Positions 30,516 to 39,632 of a stretch of 64,000 nucleotides of DNA are shown piece by piece. The notes below the pieces were generated by a model. It did no database searches, was not told the origin of the DNA, and was given only the letters and a program-made list of their open reading frames with translations. The DNA lies in assembly GCA_947259335.1 (NCBI GenBank), contig CAMYMQ010000444.1:1-64000 (forward strand). Direction: 5' to 3'. Both the position numbers and the translations under genes were made by a program. Every line of letters begins with the position of its first letter. Position 1 is the stretch's first letter. The stretch is from an uncultured Alphaproteobacteria bacterium. GTDB lineage: Bacteria; Pseudomonadota; Alphaproteobacteria; Bin65.

Positions 30516-32090
30516 GTGCAAAACGATAAGAACAAGAAAGCAATCATCTACTGTCGCGTATCCTCTCTCGAGCAAGTCGACGGAACGAGCCTCCAGATGC
30601 AGAAGGAGGCGTGCTTGTCGTACTGCAGGAAGTCCGGCATGCCGGTCGAACGGATATTCGTCGAGAAAGGCGAATCCGCCAAGACCGCTCAGCGCACCGA
30701 GTTCATCAAGGCCATAGACTATTGCAAGCGGTTGAGGGGGCGGGGTGGATACTTCGTGGTCTGGAAGATCGACCGTTTCGCCCGCGACGCGTCGGATCAC
30801 TTCCACGTCAAGGCGCTTCTTGCCAAGCATGGCGTATCCATACGCTCGGTGACCGAAACGATCGGTGATGACCCCCAGGGCCACCTGATGGAGACGATCC
30901 TCGCGGGGTTCGCCCAGTTCGACAACGACATACGCGCCCTAAGGTCACGCGGCGGCATGGAAGCGCGGCTCCGCCAGGGCATATGGGTCTGGCGTGCGCC
31001 GCTGGGCTACTGCCGCAAGGAAAAGGGTGCGAACCTCTCGATCGACCCCGCGACCGCCCCGCTAATCCGCGCGATCTTCGAGACATACGCCATTGGAAAC
31101 CAGACCTACGAATCGGTCGCAAGCTTGCTCGAAAGGCGCGGATACAAACTGCCCACCGGCAAGGCCCCGTACCCTCAGCTGATCGAGAAGATCCTCAGGA
31201 ACCCGATCTACTGCGGCGTGATCCGGGTCTGGGGCGCCGAGCACCAGGCCGCGTTCGAGCCCATCGTCGACAAGGACCTGTTCAACAGGTGCCAGGCCGG
31301 CTACCGAAACCGGATCAAGGTCGGCCCGCGAAAGGTCAAGAATCCAGATTTTCCGCTGCGTCGGCTTGTCATCTGCGCCGAATGCGATGCCCCGTTGACC
31401 GGAAGCGCTTCGACCGGACGGCACGGCAAGAAATACCGGTACTACCATCACCAAAAGCAGGACTGCCTGAAGGCCGCATTCATCCCGAGAGATGCCCTCG
31501 AGCAGCAGTTCGTCGCGCATCTCGGCCGATTGTCACCGAGCCTGAAGTACGAGAGAGCCTTCAAGGCGATTGTCCTCGACACCTGGAGCAATAAATACTC
31601 GATCCTCGAGGATGCCCGCCGGAGGCAGCGGGCCGAACGCGACAGCCTCGAAAAGGAACGGCAGCGCATCTTCGACGCCCACCGTGCCGGCCTATACTCG
31701 GATGCCGAGTTCCTCGACCAGAAAACCATGGTCGATCAGCGGCTCACCCGCATCGAGGTGGACAGTCCGCCCGAGCCAGACAACGACGATTTCAACGTGG
31801 AGGAGGCCCTCGACCGCTGCTTCGACCTCGTCCGCGACACTGCAGACCTATGGCAGCGGCTGGACTACCCAGGAAAGCTGCGGTTCCAAAAATTGCTCTT
31901 CGACGATGGAATTCTACCGTACGACGGATCCCGCTTTGGAACCGCGAAATTATCGCCGATCTTCGCCCTATCTGAGGAGTTTGATCAAAAAAACTCTAAC
32001 TTGGTGACCCCAATTAGAGCTATATGGAACCAGCTAATTCGAGATCTAGAGAACTGGGTTGATTTTTATAGATCAACTTTAGCGAATTAG
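30516..32090 (+). CDS. large serine recombinase (resolvase/recombinase/zinc-ribbon layout)
   Basis: AIIYCRVSSLEQVDGTSLQMQKEACL; FVVWKIDRFARDA; NPIYCGVIRVWG; zinc-ribbon-like CAECDAPLTGS...YYHHQKQDC. Confidence 0.93.
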   Translation: MQNDKNKKAIIYCRVSSLEQVDGTSLQMQKEACLSYCRKSGMPVERIFVEKGESAKTAQRTEFIKAIDYCKRLRGRGGYFVVWKIDRFARDASDHFHVKALLAKHGVSIRSVTETIGDDPQGHLMETILAGFAQFDNDIRALRSRGGMEARLRQGIWVWRAPLGYCRKEKGANLSIDPATAPLIRAIFETYAIGNQTYESVASLLERRGYKLPTGKAPYPQLIEKILRNPIYCGVIRVWGAEHQAAFEPIVDKDLFNRCQAGYRNRIKVGPRKVKNPDFPLRRLVICAECDAPLTGSASTGRHGKKYRYYHHQKQDCLKAAFIPRDALEQQFVAHLGRLSPSLKYERAFKAIVLDTWSNKYSILEDARRRQRAERDSLEKERQRIFDAHRAGLYSDAEFLDQKTMVDQRLTRIEVDSPPEPDNDDFNVEEALDRCFDLVRDTADLWQRLDYPGKLRFQKLLFDDGILPYDGSRFGTAKLSPIFALSEEFDQKNSNLVTPIRAIWNQLIRDLENWVDFYRSTLAN

Positions 32091-32450
32091 CCGGCGGGGC
32101 GGATATTCGCCCGATACCATCGCACCTCCGATCACGGTCGAACAATTATCAGATGTCGAGTCGGTATGAGATGCCTGTGCGCGTGCCTTTGGTTTGTCGG
32201 AGGTGCGCATCGAGCCTGTCGCCGAGATTAATAATCTCAGCACACACACTGTAGCGCAAGCGAGGACTAAATAGAAAGACGCGAACTCTTGTCCGCATGG
32301 CATAAAGGCAATTGCTCGGACCTGCCCAGAAGCCGCTGAGGTAGCACGCGTCAAGGTCGAGGTCGAATCACAGCGCGAAGTCAGGGTCATCGACATCACG
32401 GAGGCTGTGAAGTCGTTTTTGCCAGGTCCTTTCCTAAAAAAAAGTCCTCG

Positions 32451-34916
32451 TTACTTGGTCTTGAGGTTGATGCTGACGGTGCCGCAGTTACAGCGGAGCT
32501 GCTCTGACGGGCCCTTGCGCGGCGTGAGATAGGGATAACTGCCGCATTTCGGGTTTGAACAACGGATATGATCAAGCAATGTCTTGAAAGCGTCGGCGAC
32601 TTCCTTGAATTCGGCCTTGGTGAAATTTTCCCAATCGTTGAAGTGCACGGACTTGTTGATTGACCACTGCTCGGCGTTGGATTTCTGGATCAGCGCCTTG
32701 GCCTCCTCCAGCTTGGCCTCAAGCCCGGCTTTGGCTTCATCATGACCCCAGTGCGCTGCCGACCTGATGCCCTTGTCCAGACGGTCACGCCACCGGTTCA
32801 GCACCGATGGCAGCAAGTCACCAAGGTCGTAATTGGCGTCACCGCGATATTCGACTTGCGCGCGCAACTTGTCTGCCAGCACAGCGGAAATATATTCGAG
32901 ATACCGGCGCAACAGCGCCGCCGCGCGGGGCACGTCGTCTTTATCGAGCGCGGCGCCGATCTCCGTCCAGATATCCGTGTCGTCCCAGATACGCGGCCCG
33001 GTCTCAACGTTCCAGCCGCCGAAGAACTGGCCTCCCTTAATCAGCCCTTCGGTCTTCATATACTGGAGCCAGACGCGGTCATGCGTGGTTAGGACGAACT
33101 GGGTATCCGGAAATTTCGTCTTCAGCAGCCGGCATACTTCACGGCGATGGCCGGTATCGACCGACATCAAGACATCGTCGAGCACGGCAAAGGTGAATTT
33201 GTCGCCGAGCGTGTGCTTCATTAGGGCGAGGTAGAGGCAAAGCCCCATCCCGTCCTGATGCCCTTCACTGTGATAAGCGCCGGGTGGGAACGTCCCCCTG
33301 CCGTAAAAATCGACATTGAAGCTGAGCTTGGCGGGTTCGGCTTTCAGCTCGCCGACGAACTCGCCTTCATCATCGTTGATCGCCTTGTAGAGATCCGTGA
33401 ATTCTTTGGCGACCGCGTCATAGATATCTTCCAGGACCTTGTTGGATACACTGTTGTAATGGTCACGGATTTTCTGCGCCGTGGCGCTCCGCTTAGCCAT
33501 CGCCTTGGACGTTTTGCTGCTAGCCAGCAGCCTTTCGTACCGATCTTGAAGGACGGCGAGGAAATCGATCGCCTTGTCCTTGGCCGAGCTGTCGGGAAGA
33601 GCTTGCACGCCCTTCTGAGTATCGCCGAGCTGTGCCTGCGCATCTGACGGCAATTCCCACCATTTGACCTGAATGGCGGCAATCGCCCCTTCAATCCGCG
33701 AATAATCGTCCTGGAATGCCTTAAGCGCCGCCTTGGCGTCCTCGAGCGCCTCGGCACGGGCATCCAGCGCGTCGCGCGGCACGGCAGGATCAAGCTTGGC
33801 TGCGTATTCCGCCGCCTTCCTGATAGCACCAGCCCTCTCTTCGAGGCTGCCCATGACCGCAGTGATCGCCTTGCCAAGGTTTTCGAGCAACGTGCCCATC
33901 GCTTCGGCGCTCAAGAGTTTTGCCTTGAGGTGCGCGCGGAGCTCATATGCGTCCCACGGTGTATCGCAAAGCGGACACGCATCCTCGGTGACCAGTTCAA
34001 GACCGGTGGTGATGAAGCCGTGTGCTCGCGCCAGCGAGAGCGCCTTTTCGTCTTCCTCAAGCTTTTTCAAGTCAGAAAGCGCGCTTTCGCGGTGCCCCTT
34101 GAGGGCATTCGGTTCACCCGCCGCGACGGCGGAAGCCAACGTGGCGAGATCGGCAAGGGCGACATCCTTGGCGATGCCAGGCTTCTTATCCTCGCTGTCA
34201 TTTTCTGCTGCGCCTTCCTTGAATGACGTTGTGGGCGTGAGTTCGGTGAGCGCGGGCAAGCCAAGGACGCCGCGCTGTTCGTTGGCCTTTTCGAGCACCT
34301 TTTCCCGGTCGAGCGAATCCAGCCCAAGCGCGGTCTTGAGTTCGTTTTCGGCGGTACGCGTTGCCCGCTCCGCCTCTTCAGCATCACGCTTGCACTTATT
34401 GGCGTAGCTCACGAATGTCTTGCGAAGGTCGCCGATGTAATCAAGGCGCAGCAGGTTCTGGACATCCGTGGAGCGCTGTGCGGGTGGGGTTACGATGTAT
34501 TTAGCGATCTCGCGCCGAGAGAGCGCGAATTCCGGATGCGATTGCAGCTCGCCGATGATCGCTTCGATCTCGGCGTCAGCGGGTACGATTTCTACGGCAC
34601 GTGGATTCTTGACTGACCGCGTAACCGTGACCTCCTTCCCAAGCGAGGGTATAGCAGCGGTTATCGTGACTTTAGCCTTGTCGGGATTTTTGCTCTGATC
34701 GACATGCGGTGCATGCGCTTTGACACTAAGTTCGCCCTGGCCTTGCCCGGATAGCCTAGTGATATTACCCGTCAGACAAAATTCGATTGCATCGACAACA
34801 CCGCTTTTGCCGGTGCCGTTCGGGCCGCAAATGCCGAAATTCTCGCCGACAAGGTCAAGATCCAGCTCCCTGATGCCGCGAAACTCTTCGATGTGGATAG
34901 TCTTGATATGAATCAC
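32451..34916 (-). CDS. Rad50/SMC-like AAA ATPase with CPLC hook-like motif and C-terminal Zn ribbon
   Basis: Walker A FGICGPNGTGKSGVVDAIEFCL; central CPLCDTPWDAYELRAHL; Walker B FAVLDDVLMSVDTGHRREVCRLL; CSNPKCGSYPYL...LRCNCG tail. Confidence 0.85.
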   Translation of the reverse strand: MIHIKTIHIEEFRGIRELDLDLVGENFGICGPNGTGKSGVVDAIEFCLTGNITRLSGQGQGELSVKAHAPHVDQSKNPDKAKVTITAAIPSLGKEVTVTRSVKNPRAVEIVPADAEIEAIIGELQSHPEFALSRREIAKYIVTPPAQRSTDVQNLLRLDYIGDLRKTFVSYANKCKRDAEEAERATRTAENELKTALGLDSLDREKVLEKANEQRGVLGLPALTELTPTTSFKEGAAENDSEDKKPGIAKDVALADLATLASAVAAGEPNALKGHRESALSDLKKLEEDEKALSLARAHGFITTGLELVTEDACPLCDTPWDAYELRAHLKAKLLSAEAMGTLLENLGKAITAVMGSLEERAGAIRKAAEYAAKLDPAVPRDALDARAEALEDAKAALKAFQDDYSRIEGAIAAIQVKWWELPSDAQAQLGDTQKGVQALPDSSAKDKAIDFLAVLQDRYERLLASSKTSKAMAKRSATAQKIRDHYNSVSNKVLEDIYDAVAKEFTDLYKAINDDEGEFVGELKAEPAKLSFNVDFYGRGTFPPGAYHSEGHQDGMGLCLYLALMKHTLGDKFTFAVLDDVLMSVDTGHRREVCRLLKTKFPDTQFVLTTHDRVWLQYMKTEGLIKGGQFFGGWNVETGPRIWDDTDIWTEIGAALDKDDVPRAAALLRRYLEYISAVLADKLRAQVEYRGDANYDLGDLLPSVLNRWRDRLDKGIRSAAHWGHDEAKAGLEAKLEEAKALIQKSNAEQWSINKSVHFNDWENFTKAEFKEVADAFKTLLDHIRCSNPKCGSYPYLTPRKGPSEQLRCNCGTVSINLKTK

Positions 34917-35113
34917 TGTTTTTCGTCTTTTACGGGCGCGAAGAGCACCGCATCTATTTCCTCAGGCTTGGGAACCTTGCCGTTTCGCAAAAGTGCGTTC
35001 AGGCGATCAGCTACCTCGTTATCGATAGTATCATCAGCGTGCAGTGAGTTCAGATACTCATCGAGCACCGTTGCTACCGTCGGTGGGCGCGGCTTTTTGC
35101 TTTCGTCAGTCAT
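34913..35113 (-). CDS. 66-aa hypothetical protein coupled to the SMC-like ATPase
   Basis: ATGA overlap with ATPase start (34913..34916); charged helical sequence. Confidence 0.65.
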   Translation of the reverse strand: MTDESKKPRPPTVATVLDEYLNSLHADDTIDNEVADRLNALLRNGKVPKPEEIDAVLFAPVKDEKQ

Positions 35114-35228
35114 AGCTCACATTTTACATGAGAATGAGTTGGTGTCGCCAGGAGCGCGATGTTGGGCCGCTTCCATTCCAGAGGGGACATTATTGGCGTC
35201 CGATTCTTGTTGGCTGGTGTATGGGCGG

Positions 35229-36035
35229 CTACTGCAGTGAGTGGGCGGCCGTGCCGCATTTGTCTGTCTCGCCCGCGCCTACACGAACTGCGGGCGCGTC
35301 CAGTGGCAACATTGGCTGCCCAGAAACTTCCTTGAGCCGCGTCCTGGCGGCCTCGACGTAGGCCGCGTCCTTGTCGAATCCCAAGAATCGTCGGTCCAGG
35401 TTCAGGGCAGCAACCCCCGTCGAGCCGACCCCCATGAACGGGTCGAGGACGAGGTCACCCTCGTTCGATCCGATCTTGAGGATATGCTCGAGCACCCGCA
35501 CCGGCTTCTGGGTCGGGTGCTTCGGGTCCTTCGTGCGTTCCTTGCCCATGCAGATCGGCGTTTCGATGAAATTGTGCATCTCGTTCTGCTTGCCGAAGTT
35601 CCAGACATGCCCCTTGTTCCAGGCGCAGACGATCAGCTCGCAGCTGTTGAGGAAGCCAGCCTTGCGCAGCTTCGGCGCCGGATTGGTCTTGTGCCAGACC
35701 ATGAACTGGAAGGTGTCGAAGACGGGATCGAAAGCCTGGTGCCACGCGCCGAGCAGGTTATAGCTGGTGAAGGCGAATAGATTGCCGGTCGGCTTGAGGA
35801 TGCGGGTGAACTCGGCGACCCAGTCCGCCGGCGTGAATATATCGCGGTCCCAGTCAGCCAGGTCGTTGTTGAAGTCCGCCCGCCAGCTCATCTTGATGTT
35901 GCCGCGCGAGTAGCCGGCGAGATTGTAGGGCGGGTCGGTCAGGATGACGTCGACCGAGTGGTCGGGGATGTCCTTGATCTTGTCGAACGCGTCGGCGCAC
36001 CAGATCTCGGCCTGCTTGATGTTGTCGATATTCAT
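35229..36035 (-). CDS. DNA methyltransferase (amino-MTase, DPPY type)
   Basis: VDVILTDPPYNLAGYS catalytic motif; KHPTQKPVRVLEHILKIGSNEGDLVLDPFMGVGSTGVAAL. Confidence 0.92.
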   Translation of the reverse strand: MNIDNIKQAEIWCADAFDKIKDIPDHSVDVILTDPPYNLAGYSRGNIKMSWRADFNNDLADWDRDIFTPADWVAEFTRILKPTGNLFAFTSYNLLGAWHQAFDPVFDTFQFMVWHKTNPAPKLRKAGFLNSCELIVCAWNKGHVWNFGKQNEMHNFIETPICMGKERTKDPKHPTQKPVRVLEHILKIGSNEGDLVLDPFMGVGSTGVAALNLDRRFLGFDKDAAYVEAARTRLKEVSGQPMLPLDAPAVRVGAGETDKCGTAAHSLQ

Positions 36036-36041
36036 AGAAGG

Positions 36042-36854
36042 TTAGTGTTCCAAATAAACTCCCTTGATGTTGTTCAGCGCGTCGATGATCAGCGGCGCGT
36101 TCTTCTTGTATTCGTCGAGCACGAGGGCGTAGCCGTCGTCGCTCTTGCAGACGAAGTCCCAGAAATCGCGGCCGATCAGCAGCTCGTCGTCGGCAAAGAA
36201 CTGGCGGACGCGCTCCTGCTTCCAGGCCGCCCCTTCGCCGAAGCGGTTGTAGGCGGTGGCGAAGCGGATGAAGACCCGATGGTCGGGGCCGAGCGCGTTG
36301 CGCAGGATGGTGTACTGCTCCAACAGCGCTTCCTTCTCCGATCGGGCCTTCTTGTTGTCGAGGTCGCCGCCGATCTTGAGCTCGATCAGGTAATGATCGC
36401 CGGTCTCGGCGTCGTGAAGGTAATAGTCGCTGTCGTGGCGCGCGCTCCGTGTCTCCCCGTTGCCGAGGCCGAGCAGCGCCTCGTAGTCCGCCACCTCCGG
36501 GCGCTTGGTCCGACGCTTGTAGGCCTCGAGCAGCCGGGCGATCTCGTTGGTCTGTTCGACGGTCAGGTACCCGGTGACCTCATTGCTCACCGTGTAGGAC
36601 AGCTCGGCGATGGCGATCGCCAGCCGCTCCAGCATGTTGCCGAGCGAGCTGTCGAGCGAGCGGACGAGCGCAGTGTAATACTGGATGTCGGTGCCGAGCA
36701 CGGCGATGAAGACGTTGTGCACCTTCATGTTGATGGTGCCGTTCGGGTCGTCGACCTCGGCGACGTGCCGGGTCTCGAAGCCGCTCGCGAAGGACGAAAC
36801 CGACGCTTTGACCAGCGAACGGATCGCCTGTTCCTTGGGTATTTGTTGGGACAT
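36042..36854 (-). CDS. probable type II restriction endonuclease (possibly TdeIII-like)
   Basis: 6-nt gap to the methyltransferase gene; PD-(D/E)xK-like SDYYLHDAETGDHYLIELKIGGDLDNKKARSEK. Confidence 0.65.
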   Translation of the reverse strand: MSQQIPKEQAIRSLVKASVSSFASGFETRHVAEVDDPNGTINMKVHNVFIAVLGTDIQYYTALVRSLDSSLGNMLERLAIAIAELSYTVSNEVTGYLTVEQTNEIARLLEAYKRRTKRPEVADYEALLGLGNGETRSARHDSDYYLHDAETGDHYLIELKIGGDLDNKKARSEKEALLEQYTILRNALGPDHRVFIRFATAYNRFGEGAAWKQERVRQFFADDELLIGRDFWDFVCKSDDGYALVLDEYKKNAPLIIDALNNIKGVYLEH

Positions 36855-36991
36855 GGATCGGGGGGTAAGCACATTCTACTACACCCGACCGGATCTCGCC
36901 CGCCGCCTATCCCCAGGCGCCTGCCGCCGAACGACACTTGCAAGGAAGCCGCCTGCGCAGCTGACTGAACGGACGCGGAGAAACAAGAAAG

Positions 36992-37014
36992 AAGGGTCGC
37001 GCGGGGCGACCCTT
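36992..37014 (-). terminator. rho-independent terminator downstream of parB-like gene
   Basis: perfect stem AAGGGTCGC/GCGACCCTT, T-rich on the minus strand (TTCTTTCTTGTTTC). Confidence 0.75.
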
Positions 37015-37043
37015 TGAAGGCTTTGCTGTACGACACTTGCGGA

Positions 37044-38882
37044 CTATTGCAGGCCTTGGCGTAACGGCGCGGGCAGCCAACCCGTGGCCTTCACGAACTC
37101 CTCGGCCTTCGCCGCCATCGCCGGCTTCTTGAGCCTGGCGATATTCTCGGAAGCCTGGCTGGATTTGGCCTCGGCGACGGCCGCCAGGATCTGCTCCTTC
37201 GAAACATGATCGAAGTAGCCGTCCCGGGTCGGCTGCCACCATTGGGACATGTCGAGCGCCAGCGCCAAGGCGACCCGGTCGGCGTCCGCGAAACGCGGCG
37301 CGTCCTCCCGGTCATGCTTGCGGCGGACGGCGTCGAGCACCATCGCGACGCAGACCGCGAGCAGGCCCGACTCGTCCTCGTCCTCGAGGCGCAAGAGCCA
37401 GTCCCACAAGCCGTCCTTCGCCGGCAGACGCTCGACCCAGGCGCGCTGGCGCTCGGCCAGGACCTGCATCGCCCGGCTCTCGCCGACGCCCTCGTAGGTC
37501 GAGAGGTCCGTTGGGCCGAGCGTGACCTTGAGACAGGTCTCGTCTCCCCCAAAGAACAGCTCCACGACGAGGGTGTAGAGCAGCACCGAGAAGGCGACGT
37601 CGGGCCTGTCGACGAGCTCGGCCCGCAGGGCGGCGGTCCGGTGCGCCGAGAGGGTCTCTCGCAGCGCATCGGAGATGCCGTCCTTCGGGCGCGCCGTGCC
37701 GTTGCCCGACTTCTTACCCTTGGCTCCATCGCTCTCGCCGTCCCGGGCTTCAGGCTTGACCAGGCCGCGGACCACGTTGAGTCCGCCGTCATGGCCGACC
37801 GAGACGATCGCGCCGGCCTTCGCCTTGTCGGCGTCGGACCATTGCTCACGCTTCTTGGAGAGCGCTTCGATCTCCGCCTCCAACGCGTCCAGCGTTGCGC
37901 TCTGCTCCTTTGACGGATCCTCGTCGAGGGATTCGACGAGACCGTCATACCGGTCACAGAGCTCGGACAGCCGCGACGTCTCCTGATCGCTCAACCCGTC
38001 CGTCGGCGGCACCCGCCCGAAGCGGGCAAGCAGGCCGTAGTCGACCTCGGGCAGTGTCTCGAGCCAGGACCAGCCTTCGGCCAATATGGCCTTGGCCTGG
38101 TCCGTCAGCTTCTCCGCGACCAGCCGGTCGAGGAGCGTGCTGTCGGCCAGGTAGCCGTCGCCGTCCTCGCTGAACAGGTCGCGGATCACTTCGCCGCCGG
38201 CGGCCTCGTAGGCCGCGACGCCGACGAAGCGCACCCGGCGGTCCTGGAACCCGACCATGGCGGCCGTCAGGGCCCGCCGGATGGCGGCCGGGCTTGGATG
38301 ACCGTACGGGTTCTCGAACCAGGCCCGCGCTTGCGCCTCGGGATCGCCCGAGACCGTGAAGGCCATCAGCTGCTCGAGCGTCATGCCGTCGTTGCGGTAG
38401 ACGTCGACCAGCTTTGGGCTCACCGCGGCCAGCTTGAGCCGCTGGAGCACCAGCCGCTCGGCGATGCCGAACCGCGCGGCGATCTCGCCCGCCGACAGCC
38501 CCTCGTGATGGAGGCGATGGAAGGCGTCGAACTGGTCCGCCGCGTGCAATGGCAGCCGCTGGACATTCTCGGCCAACGACAGCTCTTCGGGCCGCTCGCC
38601 GTCGGCGAGGACCGAACACGGGACGGGAAAGTCCTTGGCGATCCGCTTGCTCTTGGCGAGCTTGCGCAGCGCCGCCAGGCGCCGGCCGCCGGCGATCACC
38701 TCGTAGCGATCGTCGGCCTTGCCGTTCGCGGCGACCGGCCGGACCGTCAGGTTCTGCAGCAGGCCATGGGCCTCGATGCTCGCGGCGAGCGACTTGACGT
38801 CGGCGTCCCGCCCCGTCTTGCGCACGTTGGCTTGGGCCCGCTGCAGCTTCGACAGCGGGATCGTCGTGAGCGTTGCGCTCAT
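37044..38882 (-). CDS. ParB/RepB/Spo0J-family partition-like protein
   Basis: IPLSKLQRAQANVRKTGRDADVKSLAASIEAHGLLQNLTVRP; YEVIAGGRRLAALRKL; ELSLAENVQRLPLHAADQFDAFHRL; HTH AGEIAARFGIAERLVLQRLKL. Confidence 0.92.
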   Translation of the reverse strand: MSATLTTIPLSKLQRAQANVRKTGRDADVKSLAASIEAHGLLQNLTVRPVAANGKADDRYEVIAGGRRLAALRKLAKSKRIAKDFPVPCSVLADGERPEELSLAENVQRLPLHAADQFDAFHRLHHEGLSAGEIAARFGIAERLVLQRLKLAAVSPKLVDVYRNDGMTLEQLMAFTVSGDPEAQARAWFENPYGHPSPAAIRRALTAAMVGFQDRRVRFVGVAAYEAAGGEVIRDLFSEDGDGYLADSTLLDRLVAEKLTDQAKAILAEGWSWLETLPEVDYGLLARFGRVPPTDGLSDQETSRLSELCDRYDGLVESLDEDPSKEQSATLDALEAEIEALSKKREQWSDADKAKAGAIVSVGHDGGLNVVRGLVKPEARDGESDGAKGKKSGNGTARPKDGISDALRETLSAHRTAALRAELVDRPDVAFSVLLYTLVVELFFGGDETCLKVTLGPTDLSTYEGVGESRAMQVLAERQRAWVERLPAKDGLWDWLLRLEDEDESGLLAVCVAMVLDAVRRKHDREDAPRFADADRVALALALDMSQWWQPTRDGYFDHVSKEQILAAVAEAKSSQASENIARLKKPAMAAKAEEFVKATGWLPAPLRQGLQ

Positions 38883-39070
38883 CTCCAGTCTCCTTTTGGG
38901 AACACGGGGTACACGCGAGCCGCACCGGCGGCTCGACGCGCACCCCAGTTGATGGGAAAGCGCATCCGGAAAGATCAGATGCTGCCCCAATGCTCCCGCG
39001 CGGAAGGGCCGGACGGTAGACGCGAGCTCGTGCCGGGGCGGCACGATGTCGGGCCTTCGAAAAAGAAGAG

Positions 39071-39090
39071 CCCCGCGCTTAGGCGGGGCA
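39071..39090 (-). terminator. rho-independent terminator downstream of DUF3768 gene
   Basis: GCCCCGC...GCGGGGC stem with TCTTCTTTTT on minus strand. Confidence 0.7.
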
Positions 39091-39104
39091 ATGACCCGTT
39101 CGGG

Positions 39105-39449
39105 TCAGTATTCTTCGGCCAGAAATACCGTGAGCACCCGGCGCGTTGCGTGCGGGTCGGAGGGATCGGACGCGCCGCCTTCGAGGAAGAGATCGTAGTA
39201 GTCGATCTTCCAGAACAGCTTGATCCCCTCGATTGTGAACGAACCGAAGTCGTGCTCGCCATACGGATCGTTGTCTTCGCCGAAGCTGTCGAAGGCCCGA
39301 ACGGCCGCGAGCGCTTCGTAAACGCCGTCGCGTCCCAGCATTTGCACGCCGGCGGTGACCAGGACGAGGCCGCCGACGAGGGTCGTGCGAAATTGGTCGT
39401 TGAGCGCGGCGATCTTCTGCGAGCGCTCGCTCGATACGGTCGTATTCAT
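39105..39449 (-). CDS. DUF3768-like protein
   Basis: IAALNDQFRTTLVGGLVLVTAGVQMLG...HDFGSFTIEGIKLFWKIDYYD. Confidence 0.8.
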   Translation of the reverse strand: MNTTVSSERSQKIAALNDQFRTTLVGGLVLVTAGVQMLGRDGVYEALAAVRAFDSFGEDNDPYGEHDFGSFTIEGIKLFWKIDYYDLFLEGGASDPSDPHATRRVLTVFLAEEY

Positions 39450-39632
39450 GAGAGTGTCCTCCGTGGCATGGCGCCAGCGCCGCCTATCGGCGCTGGCGAA
39501 CGCCACCGAGGACTGGGAGGAACAGCTGGCCTCAGCCTAGCACGCGCCCGGCGGACCGGAAGGCCCGCGTTTGCGCCGAAGCGGCACGGCCGCACGACTT
39601 TGATTCCGGTGTGGCGCTGGCAGGCTGTGAGG

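Noticed and set aside
38298-39632. N-terminal part of the long plus-strand ORF 38298..40814
   Set aside because: Antisense to parB and DUF3768 genes and of low-complexity composition; the real ATPase gene starts at about 39633 (MEKSQEQVSYFARTNHRKPDRTFGIKQ).
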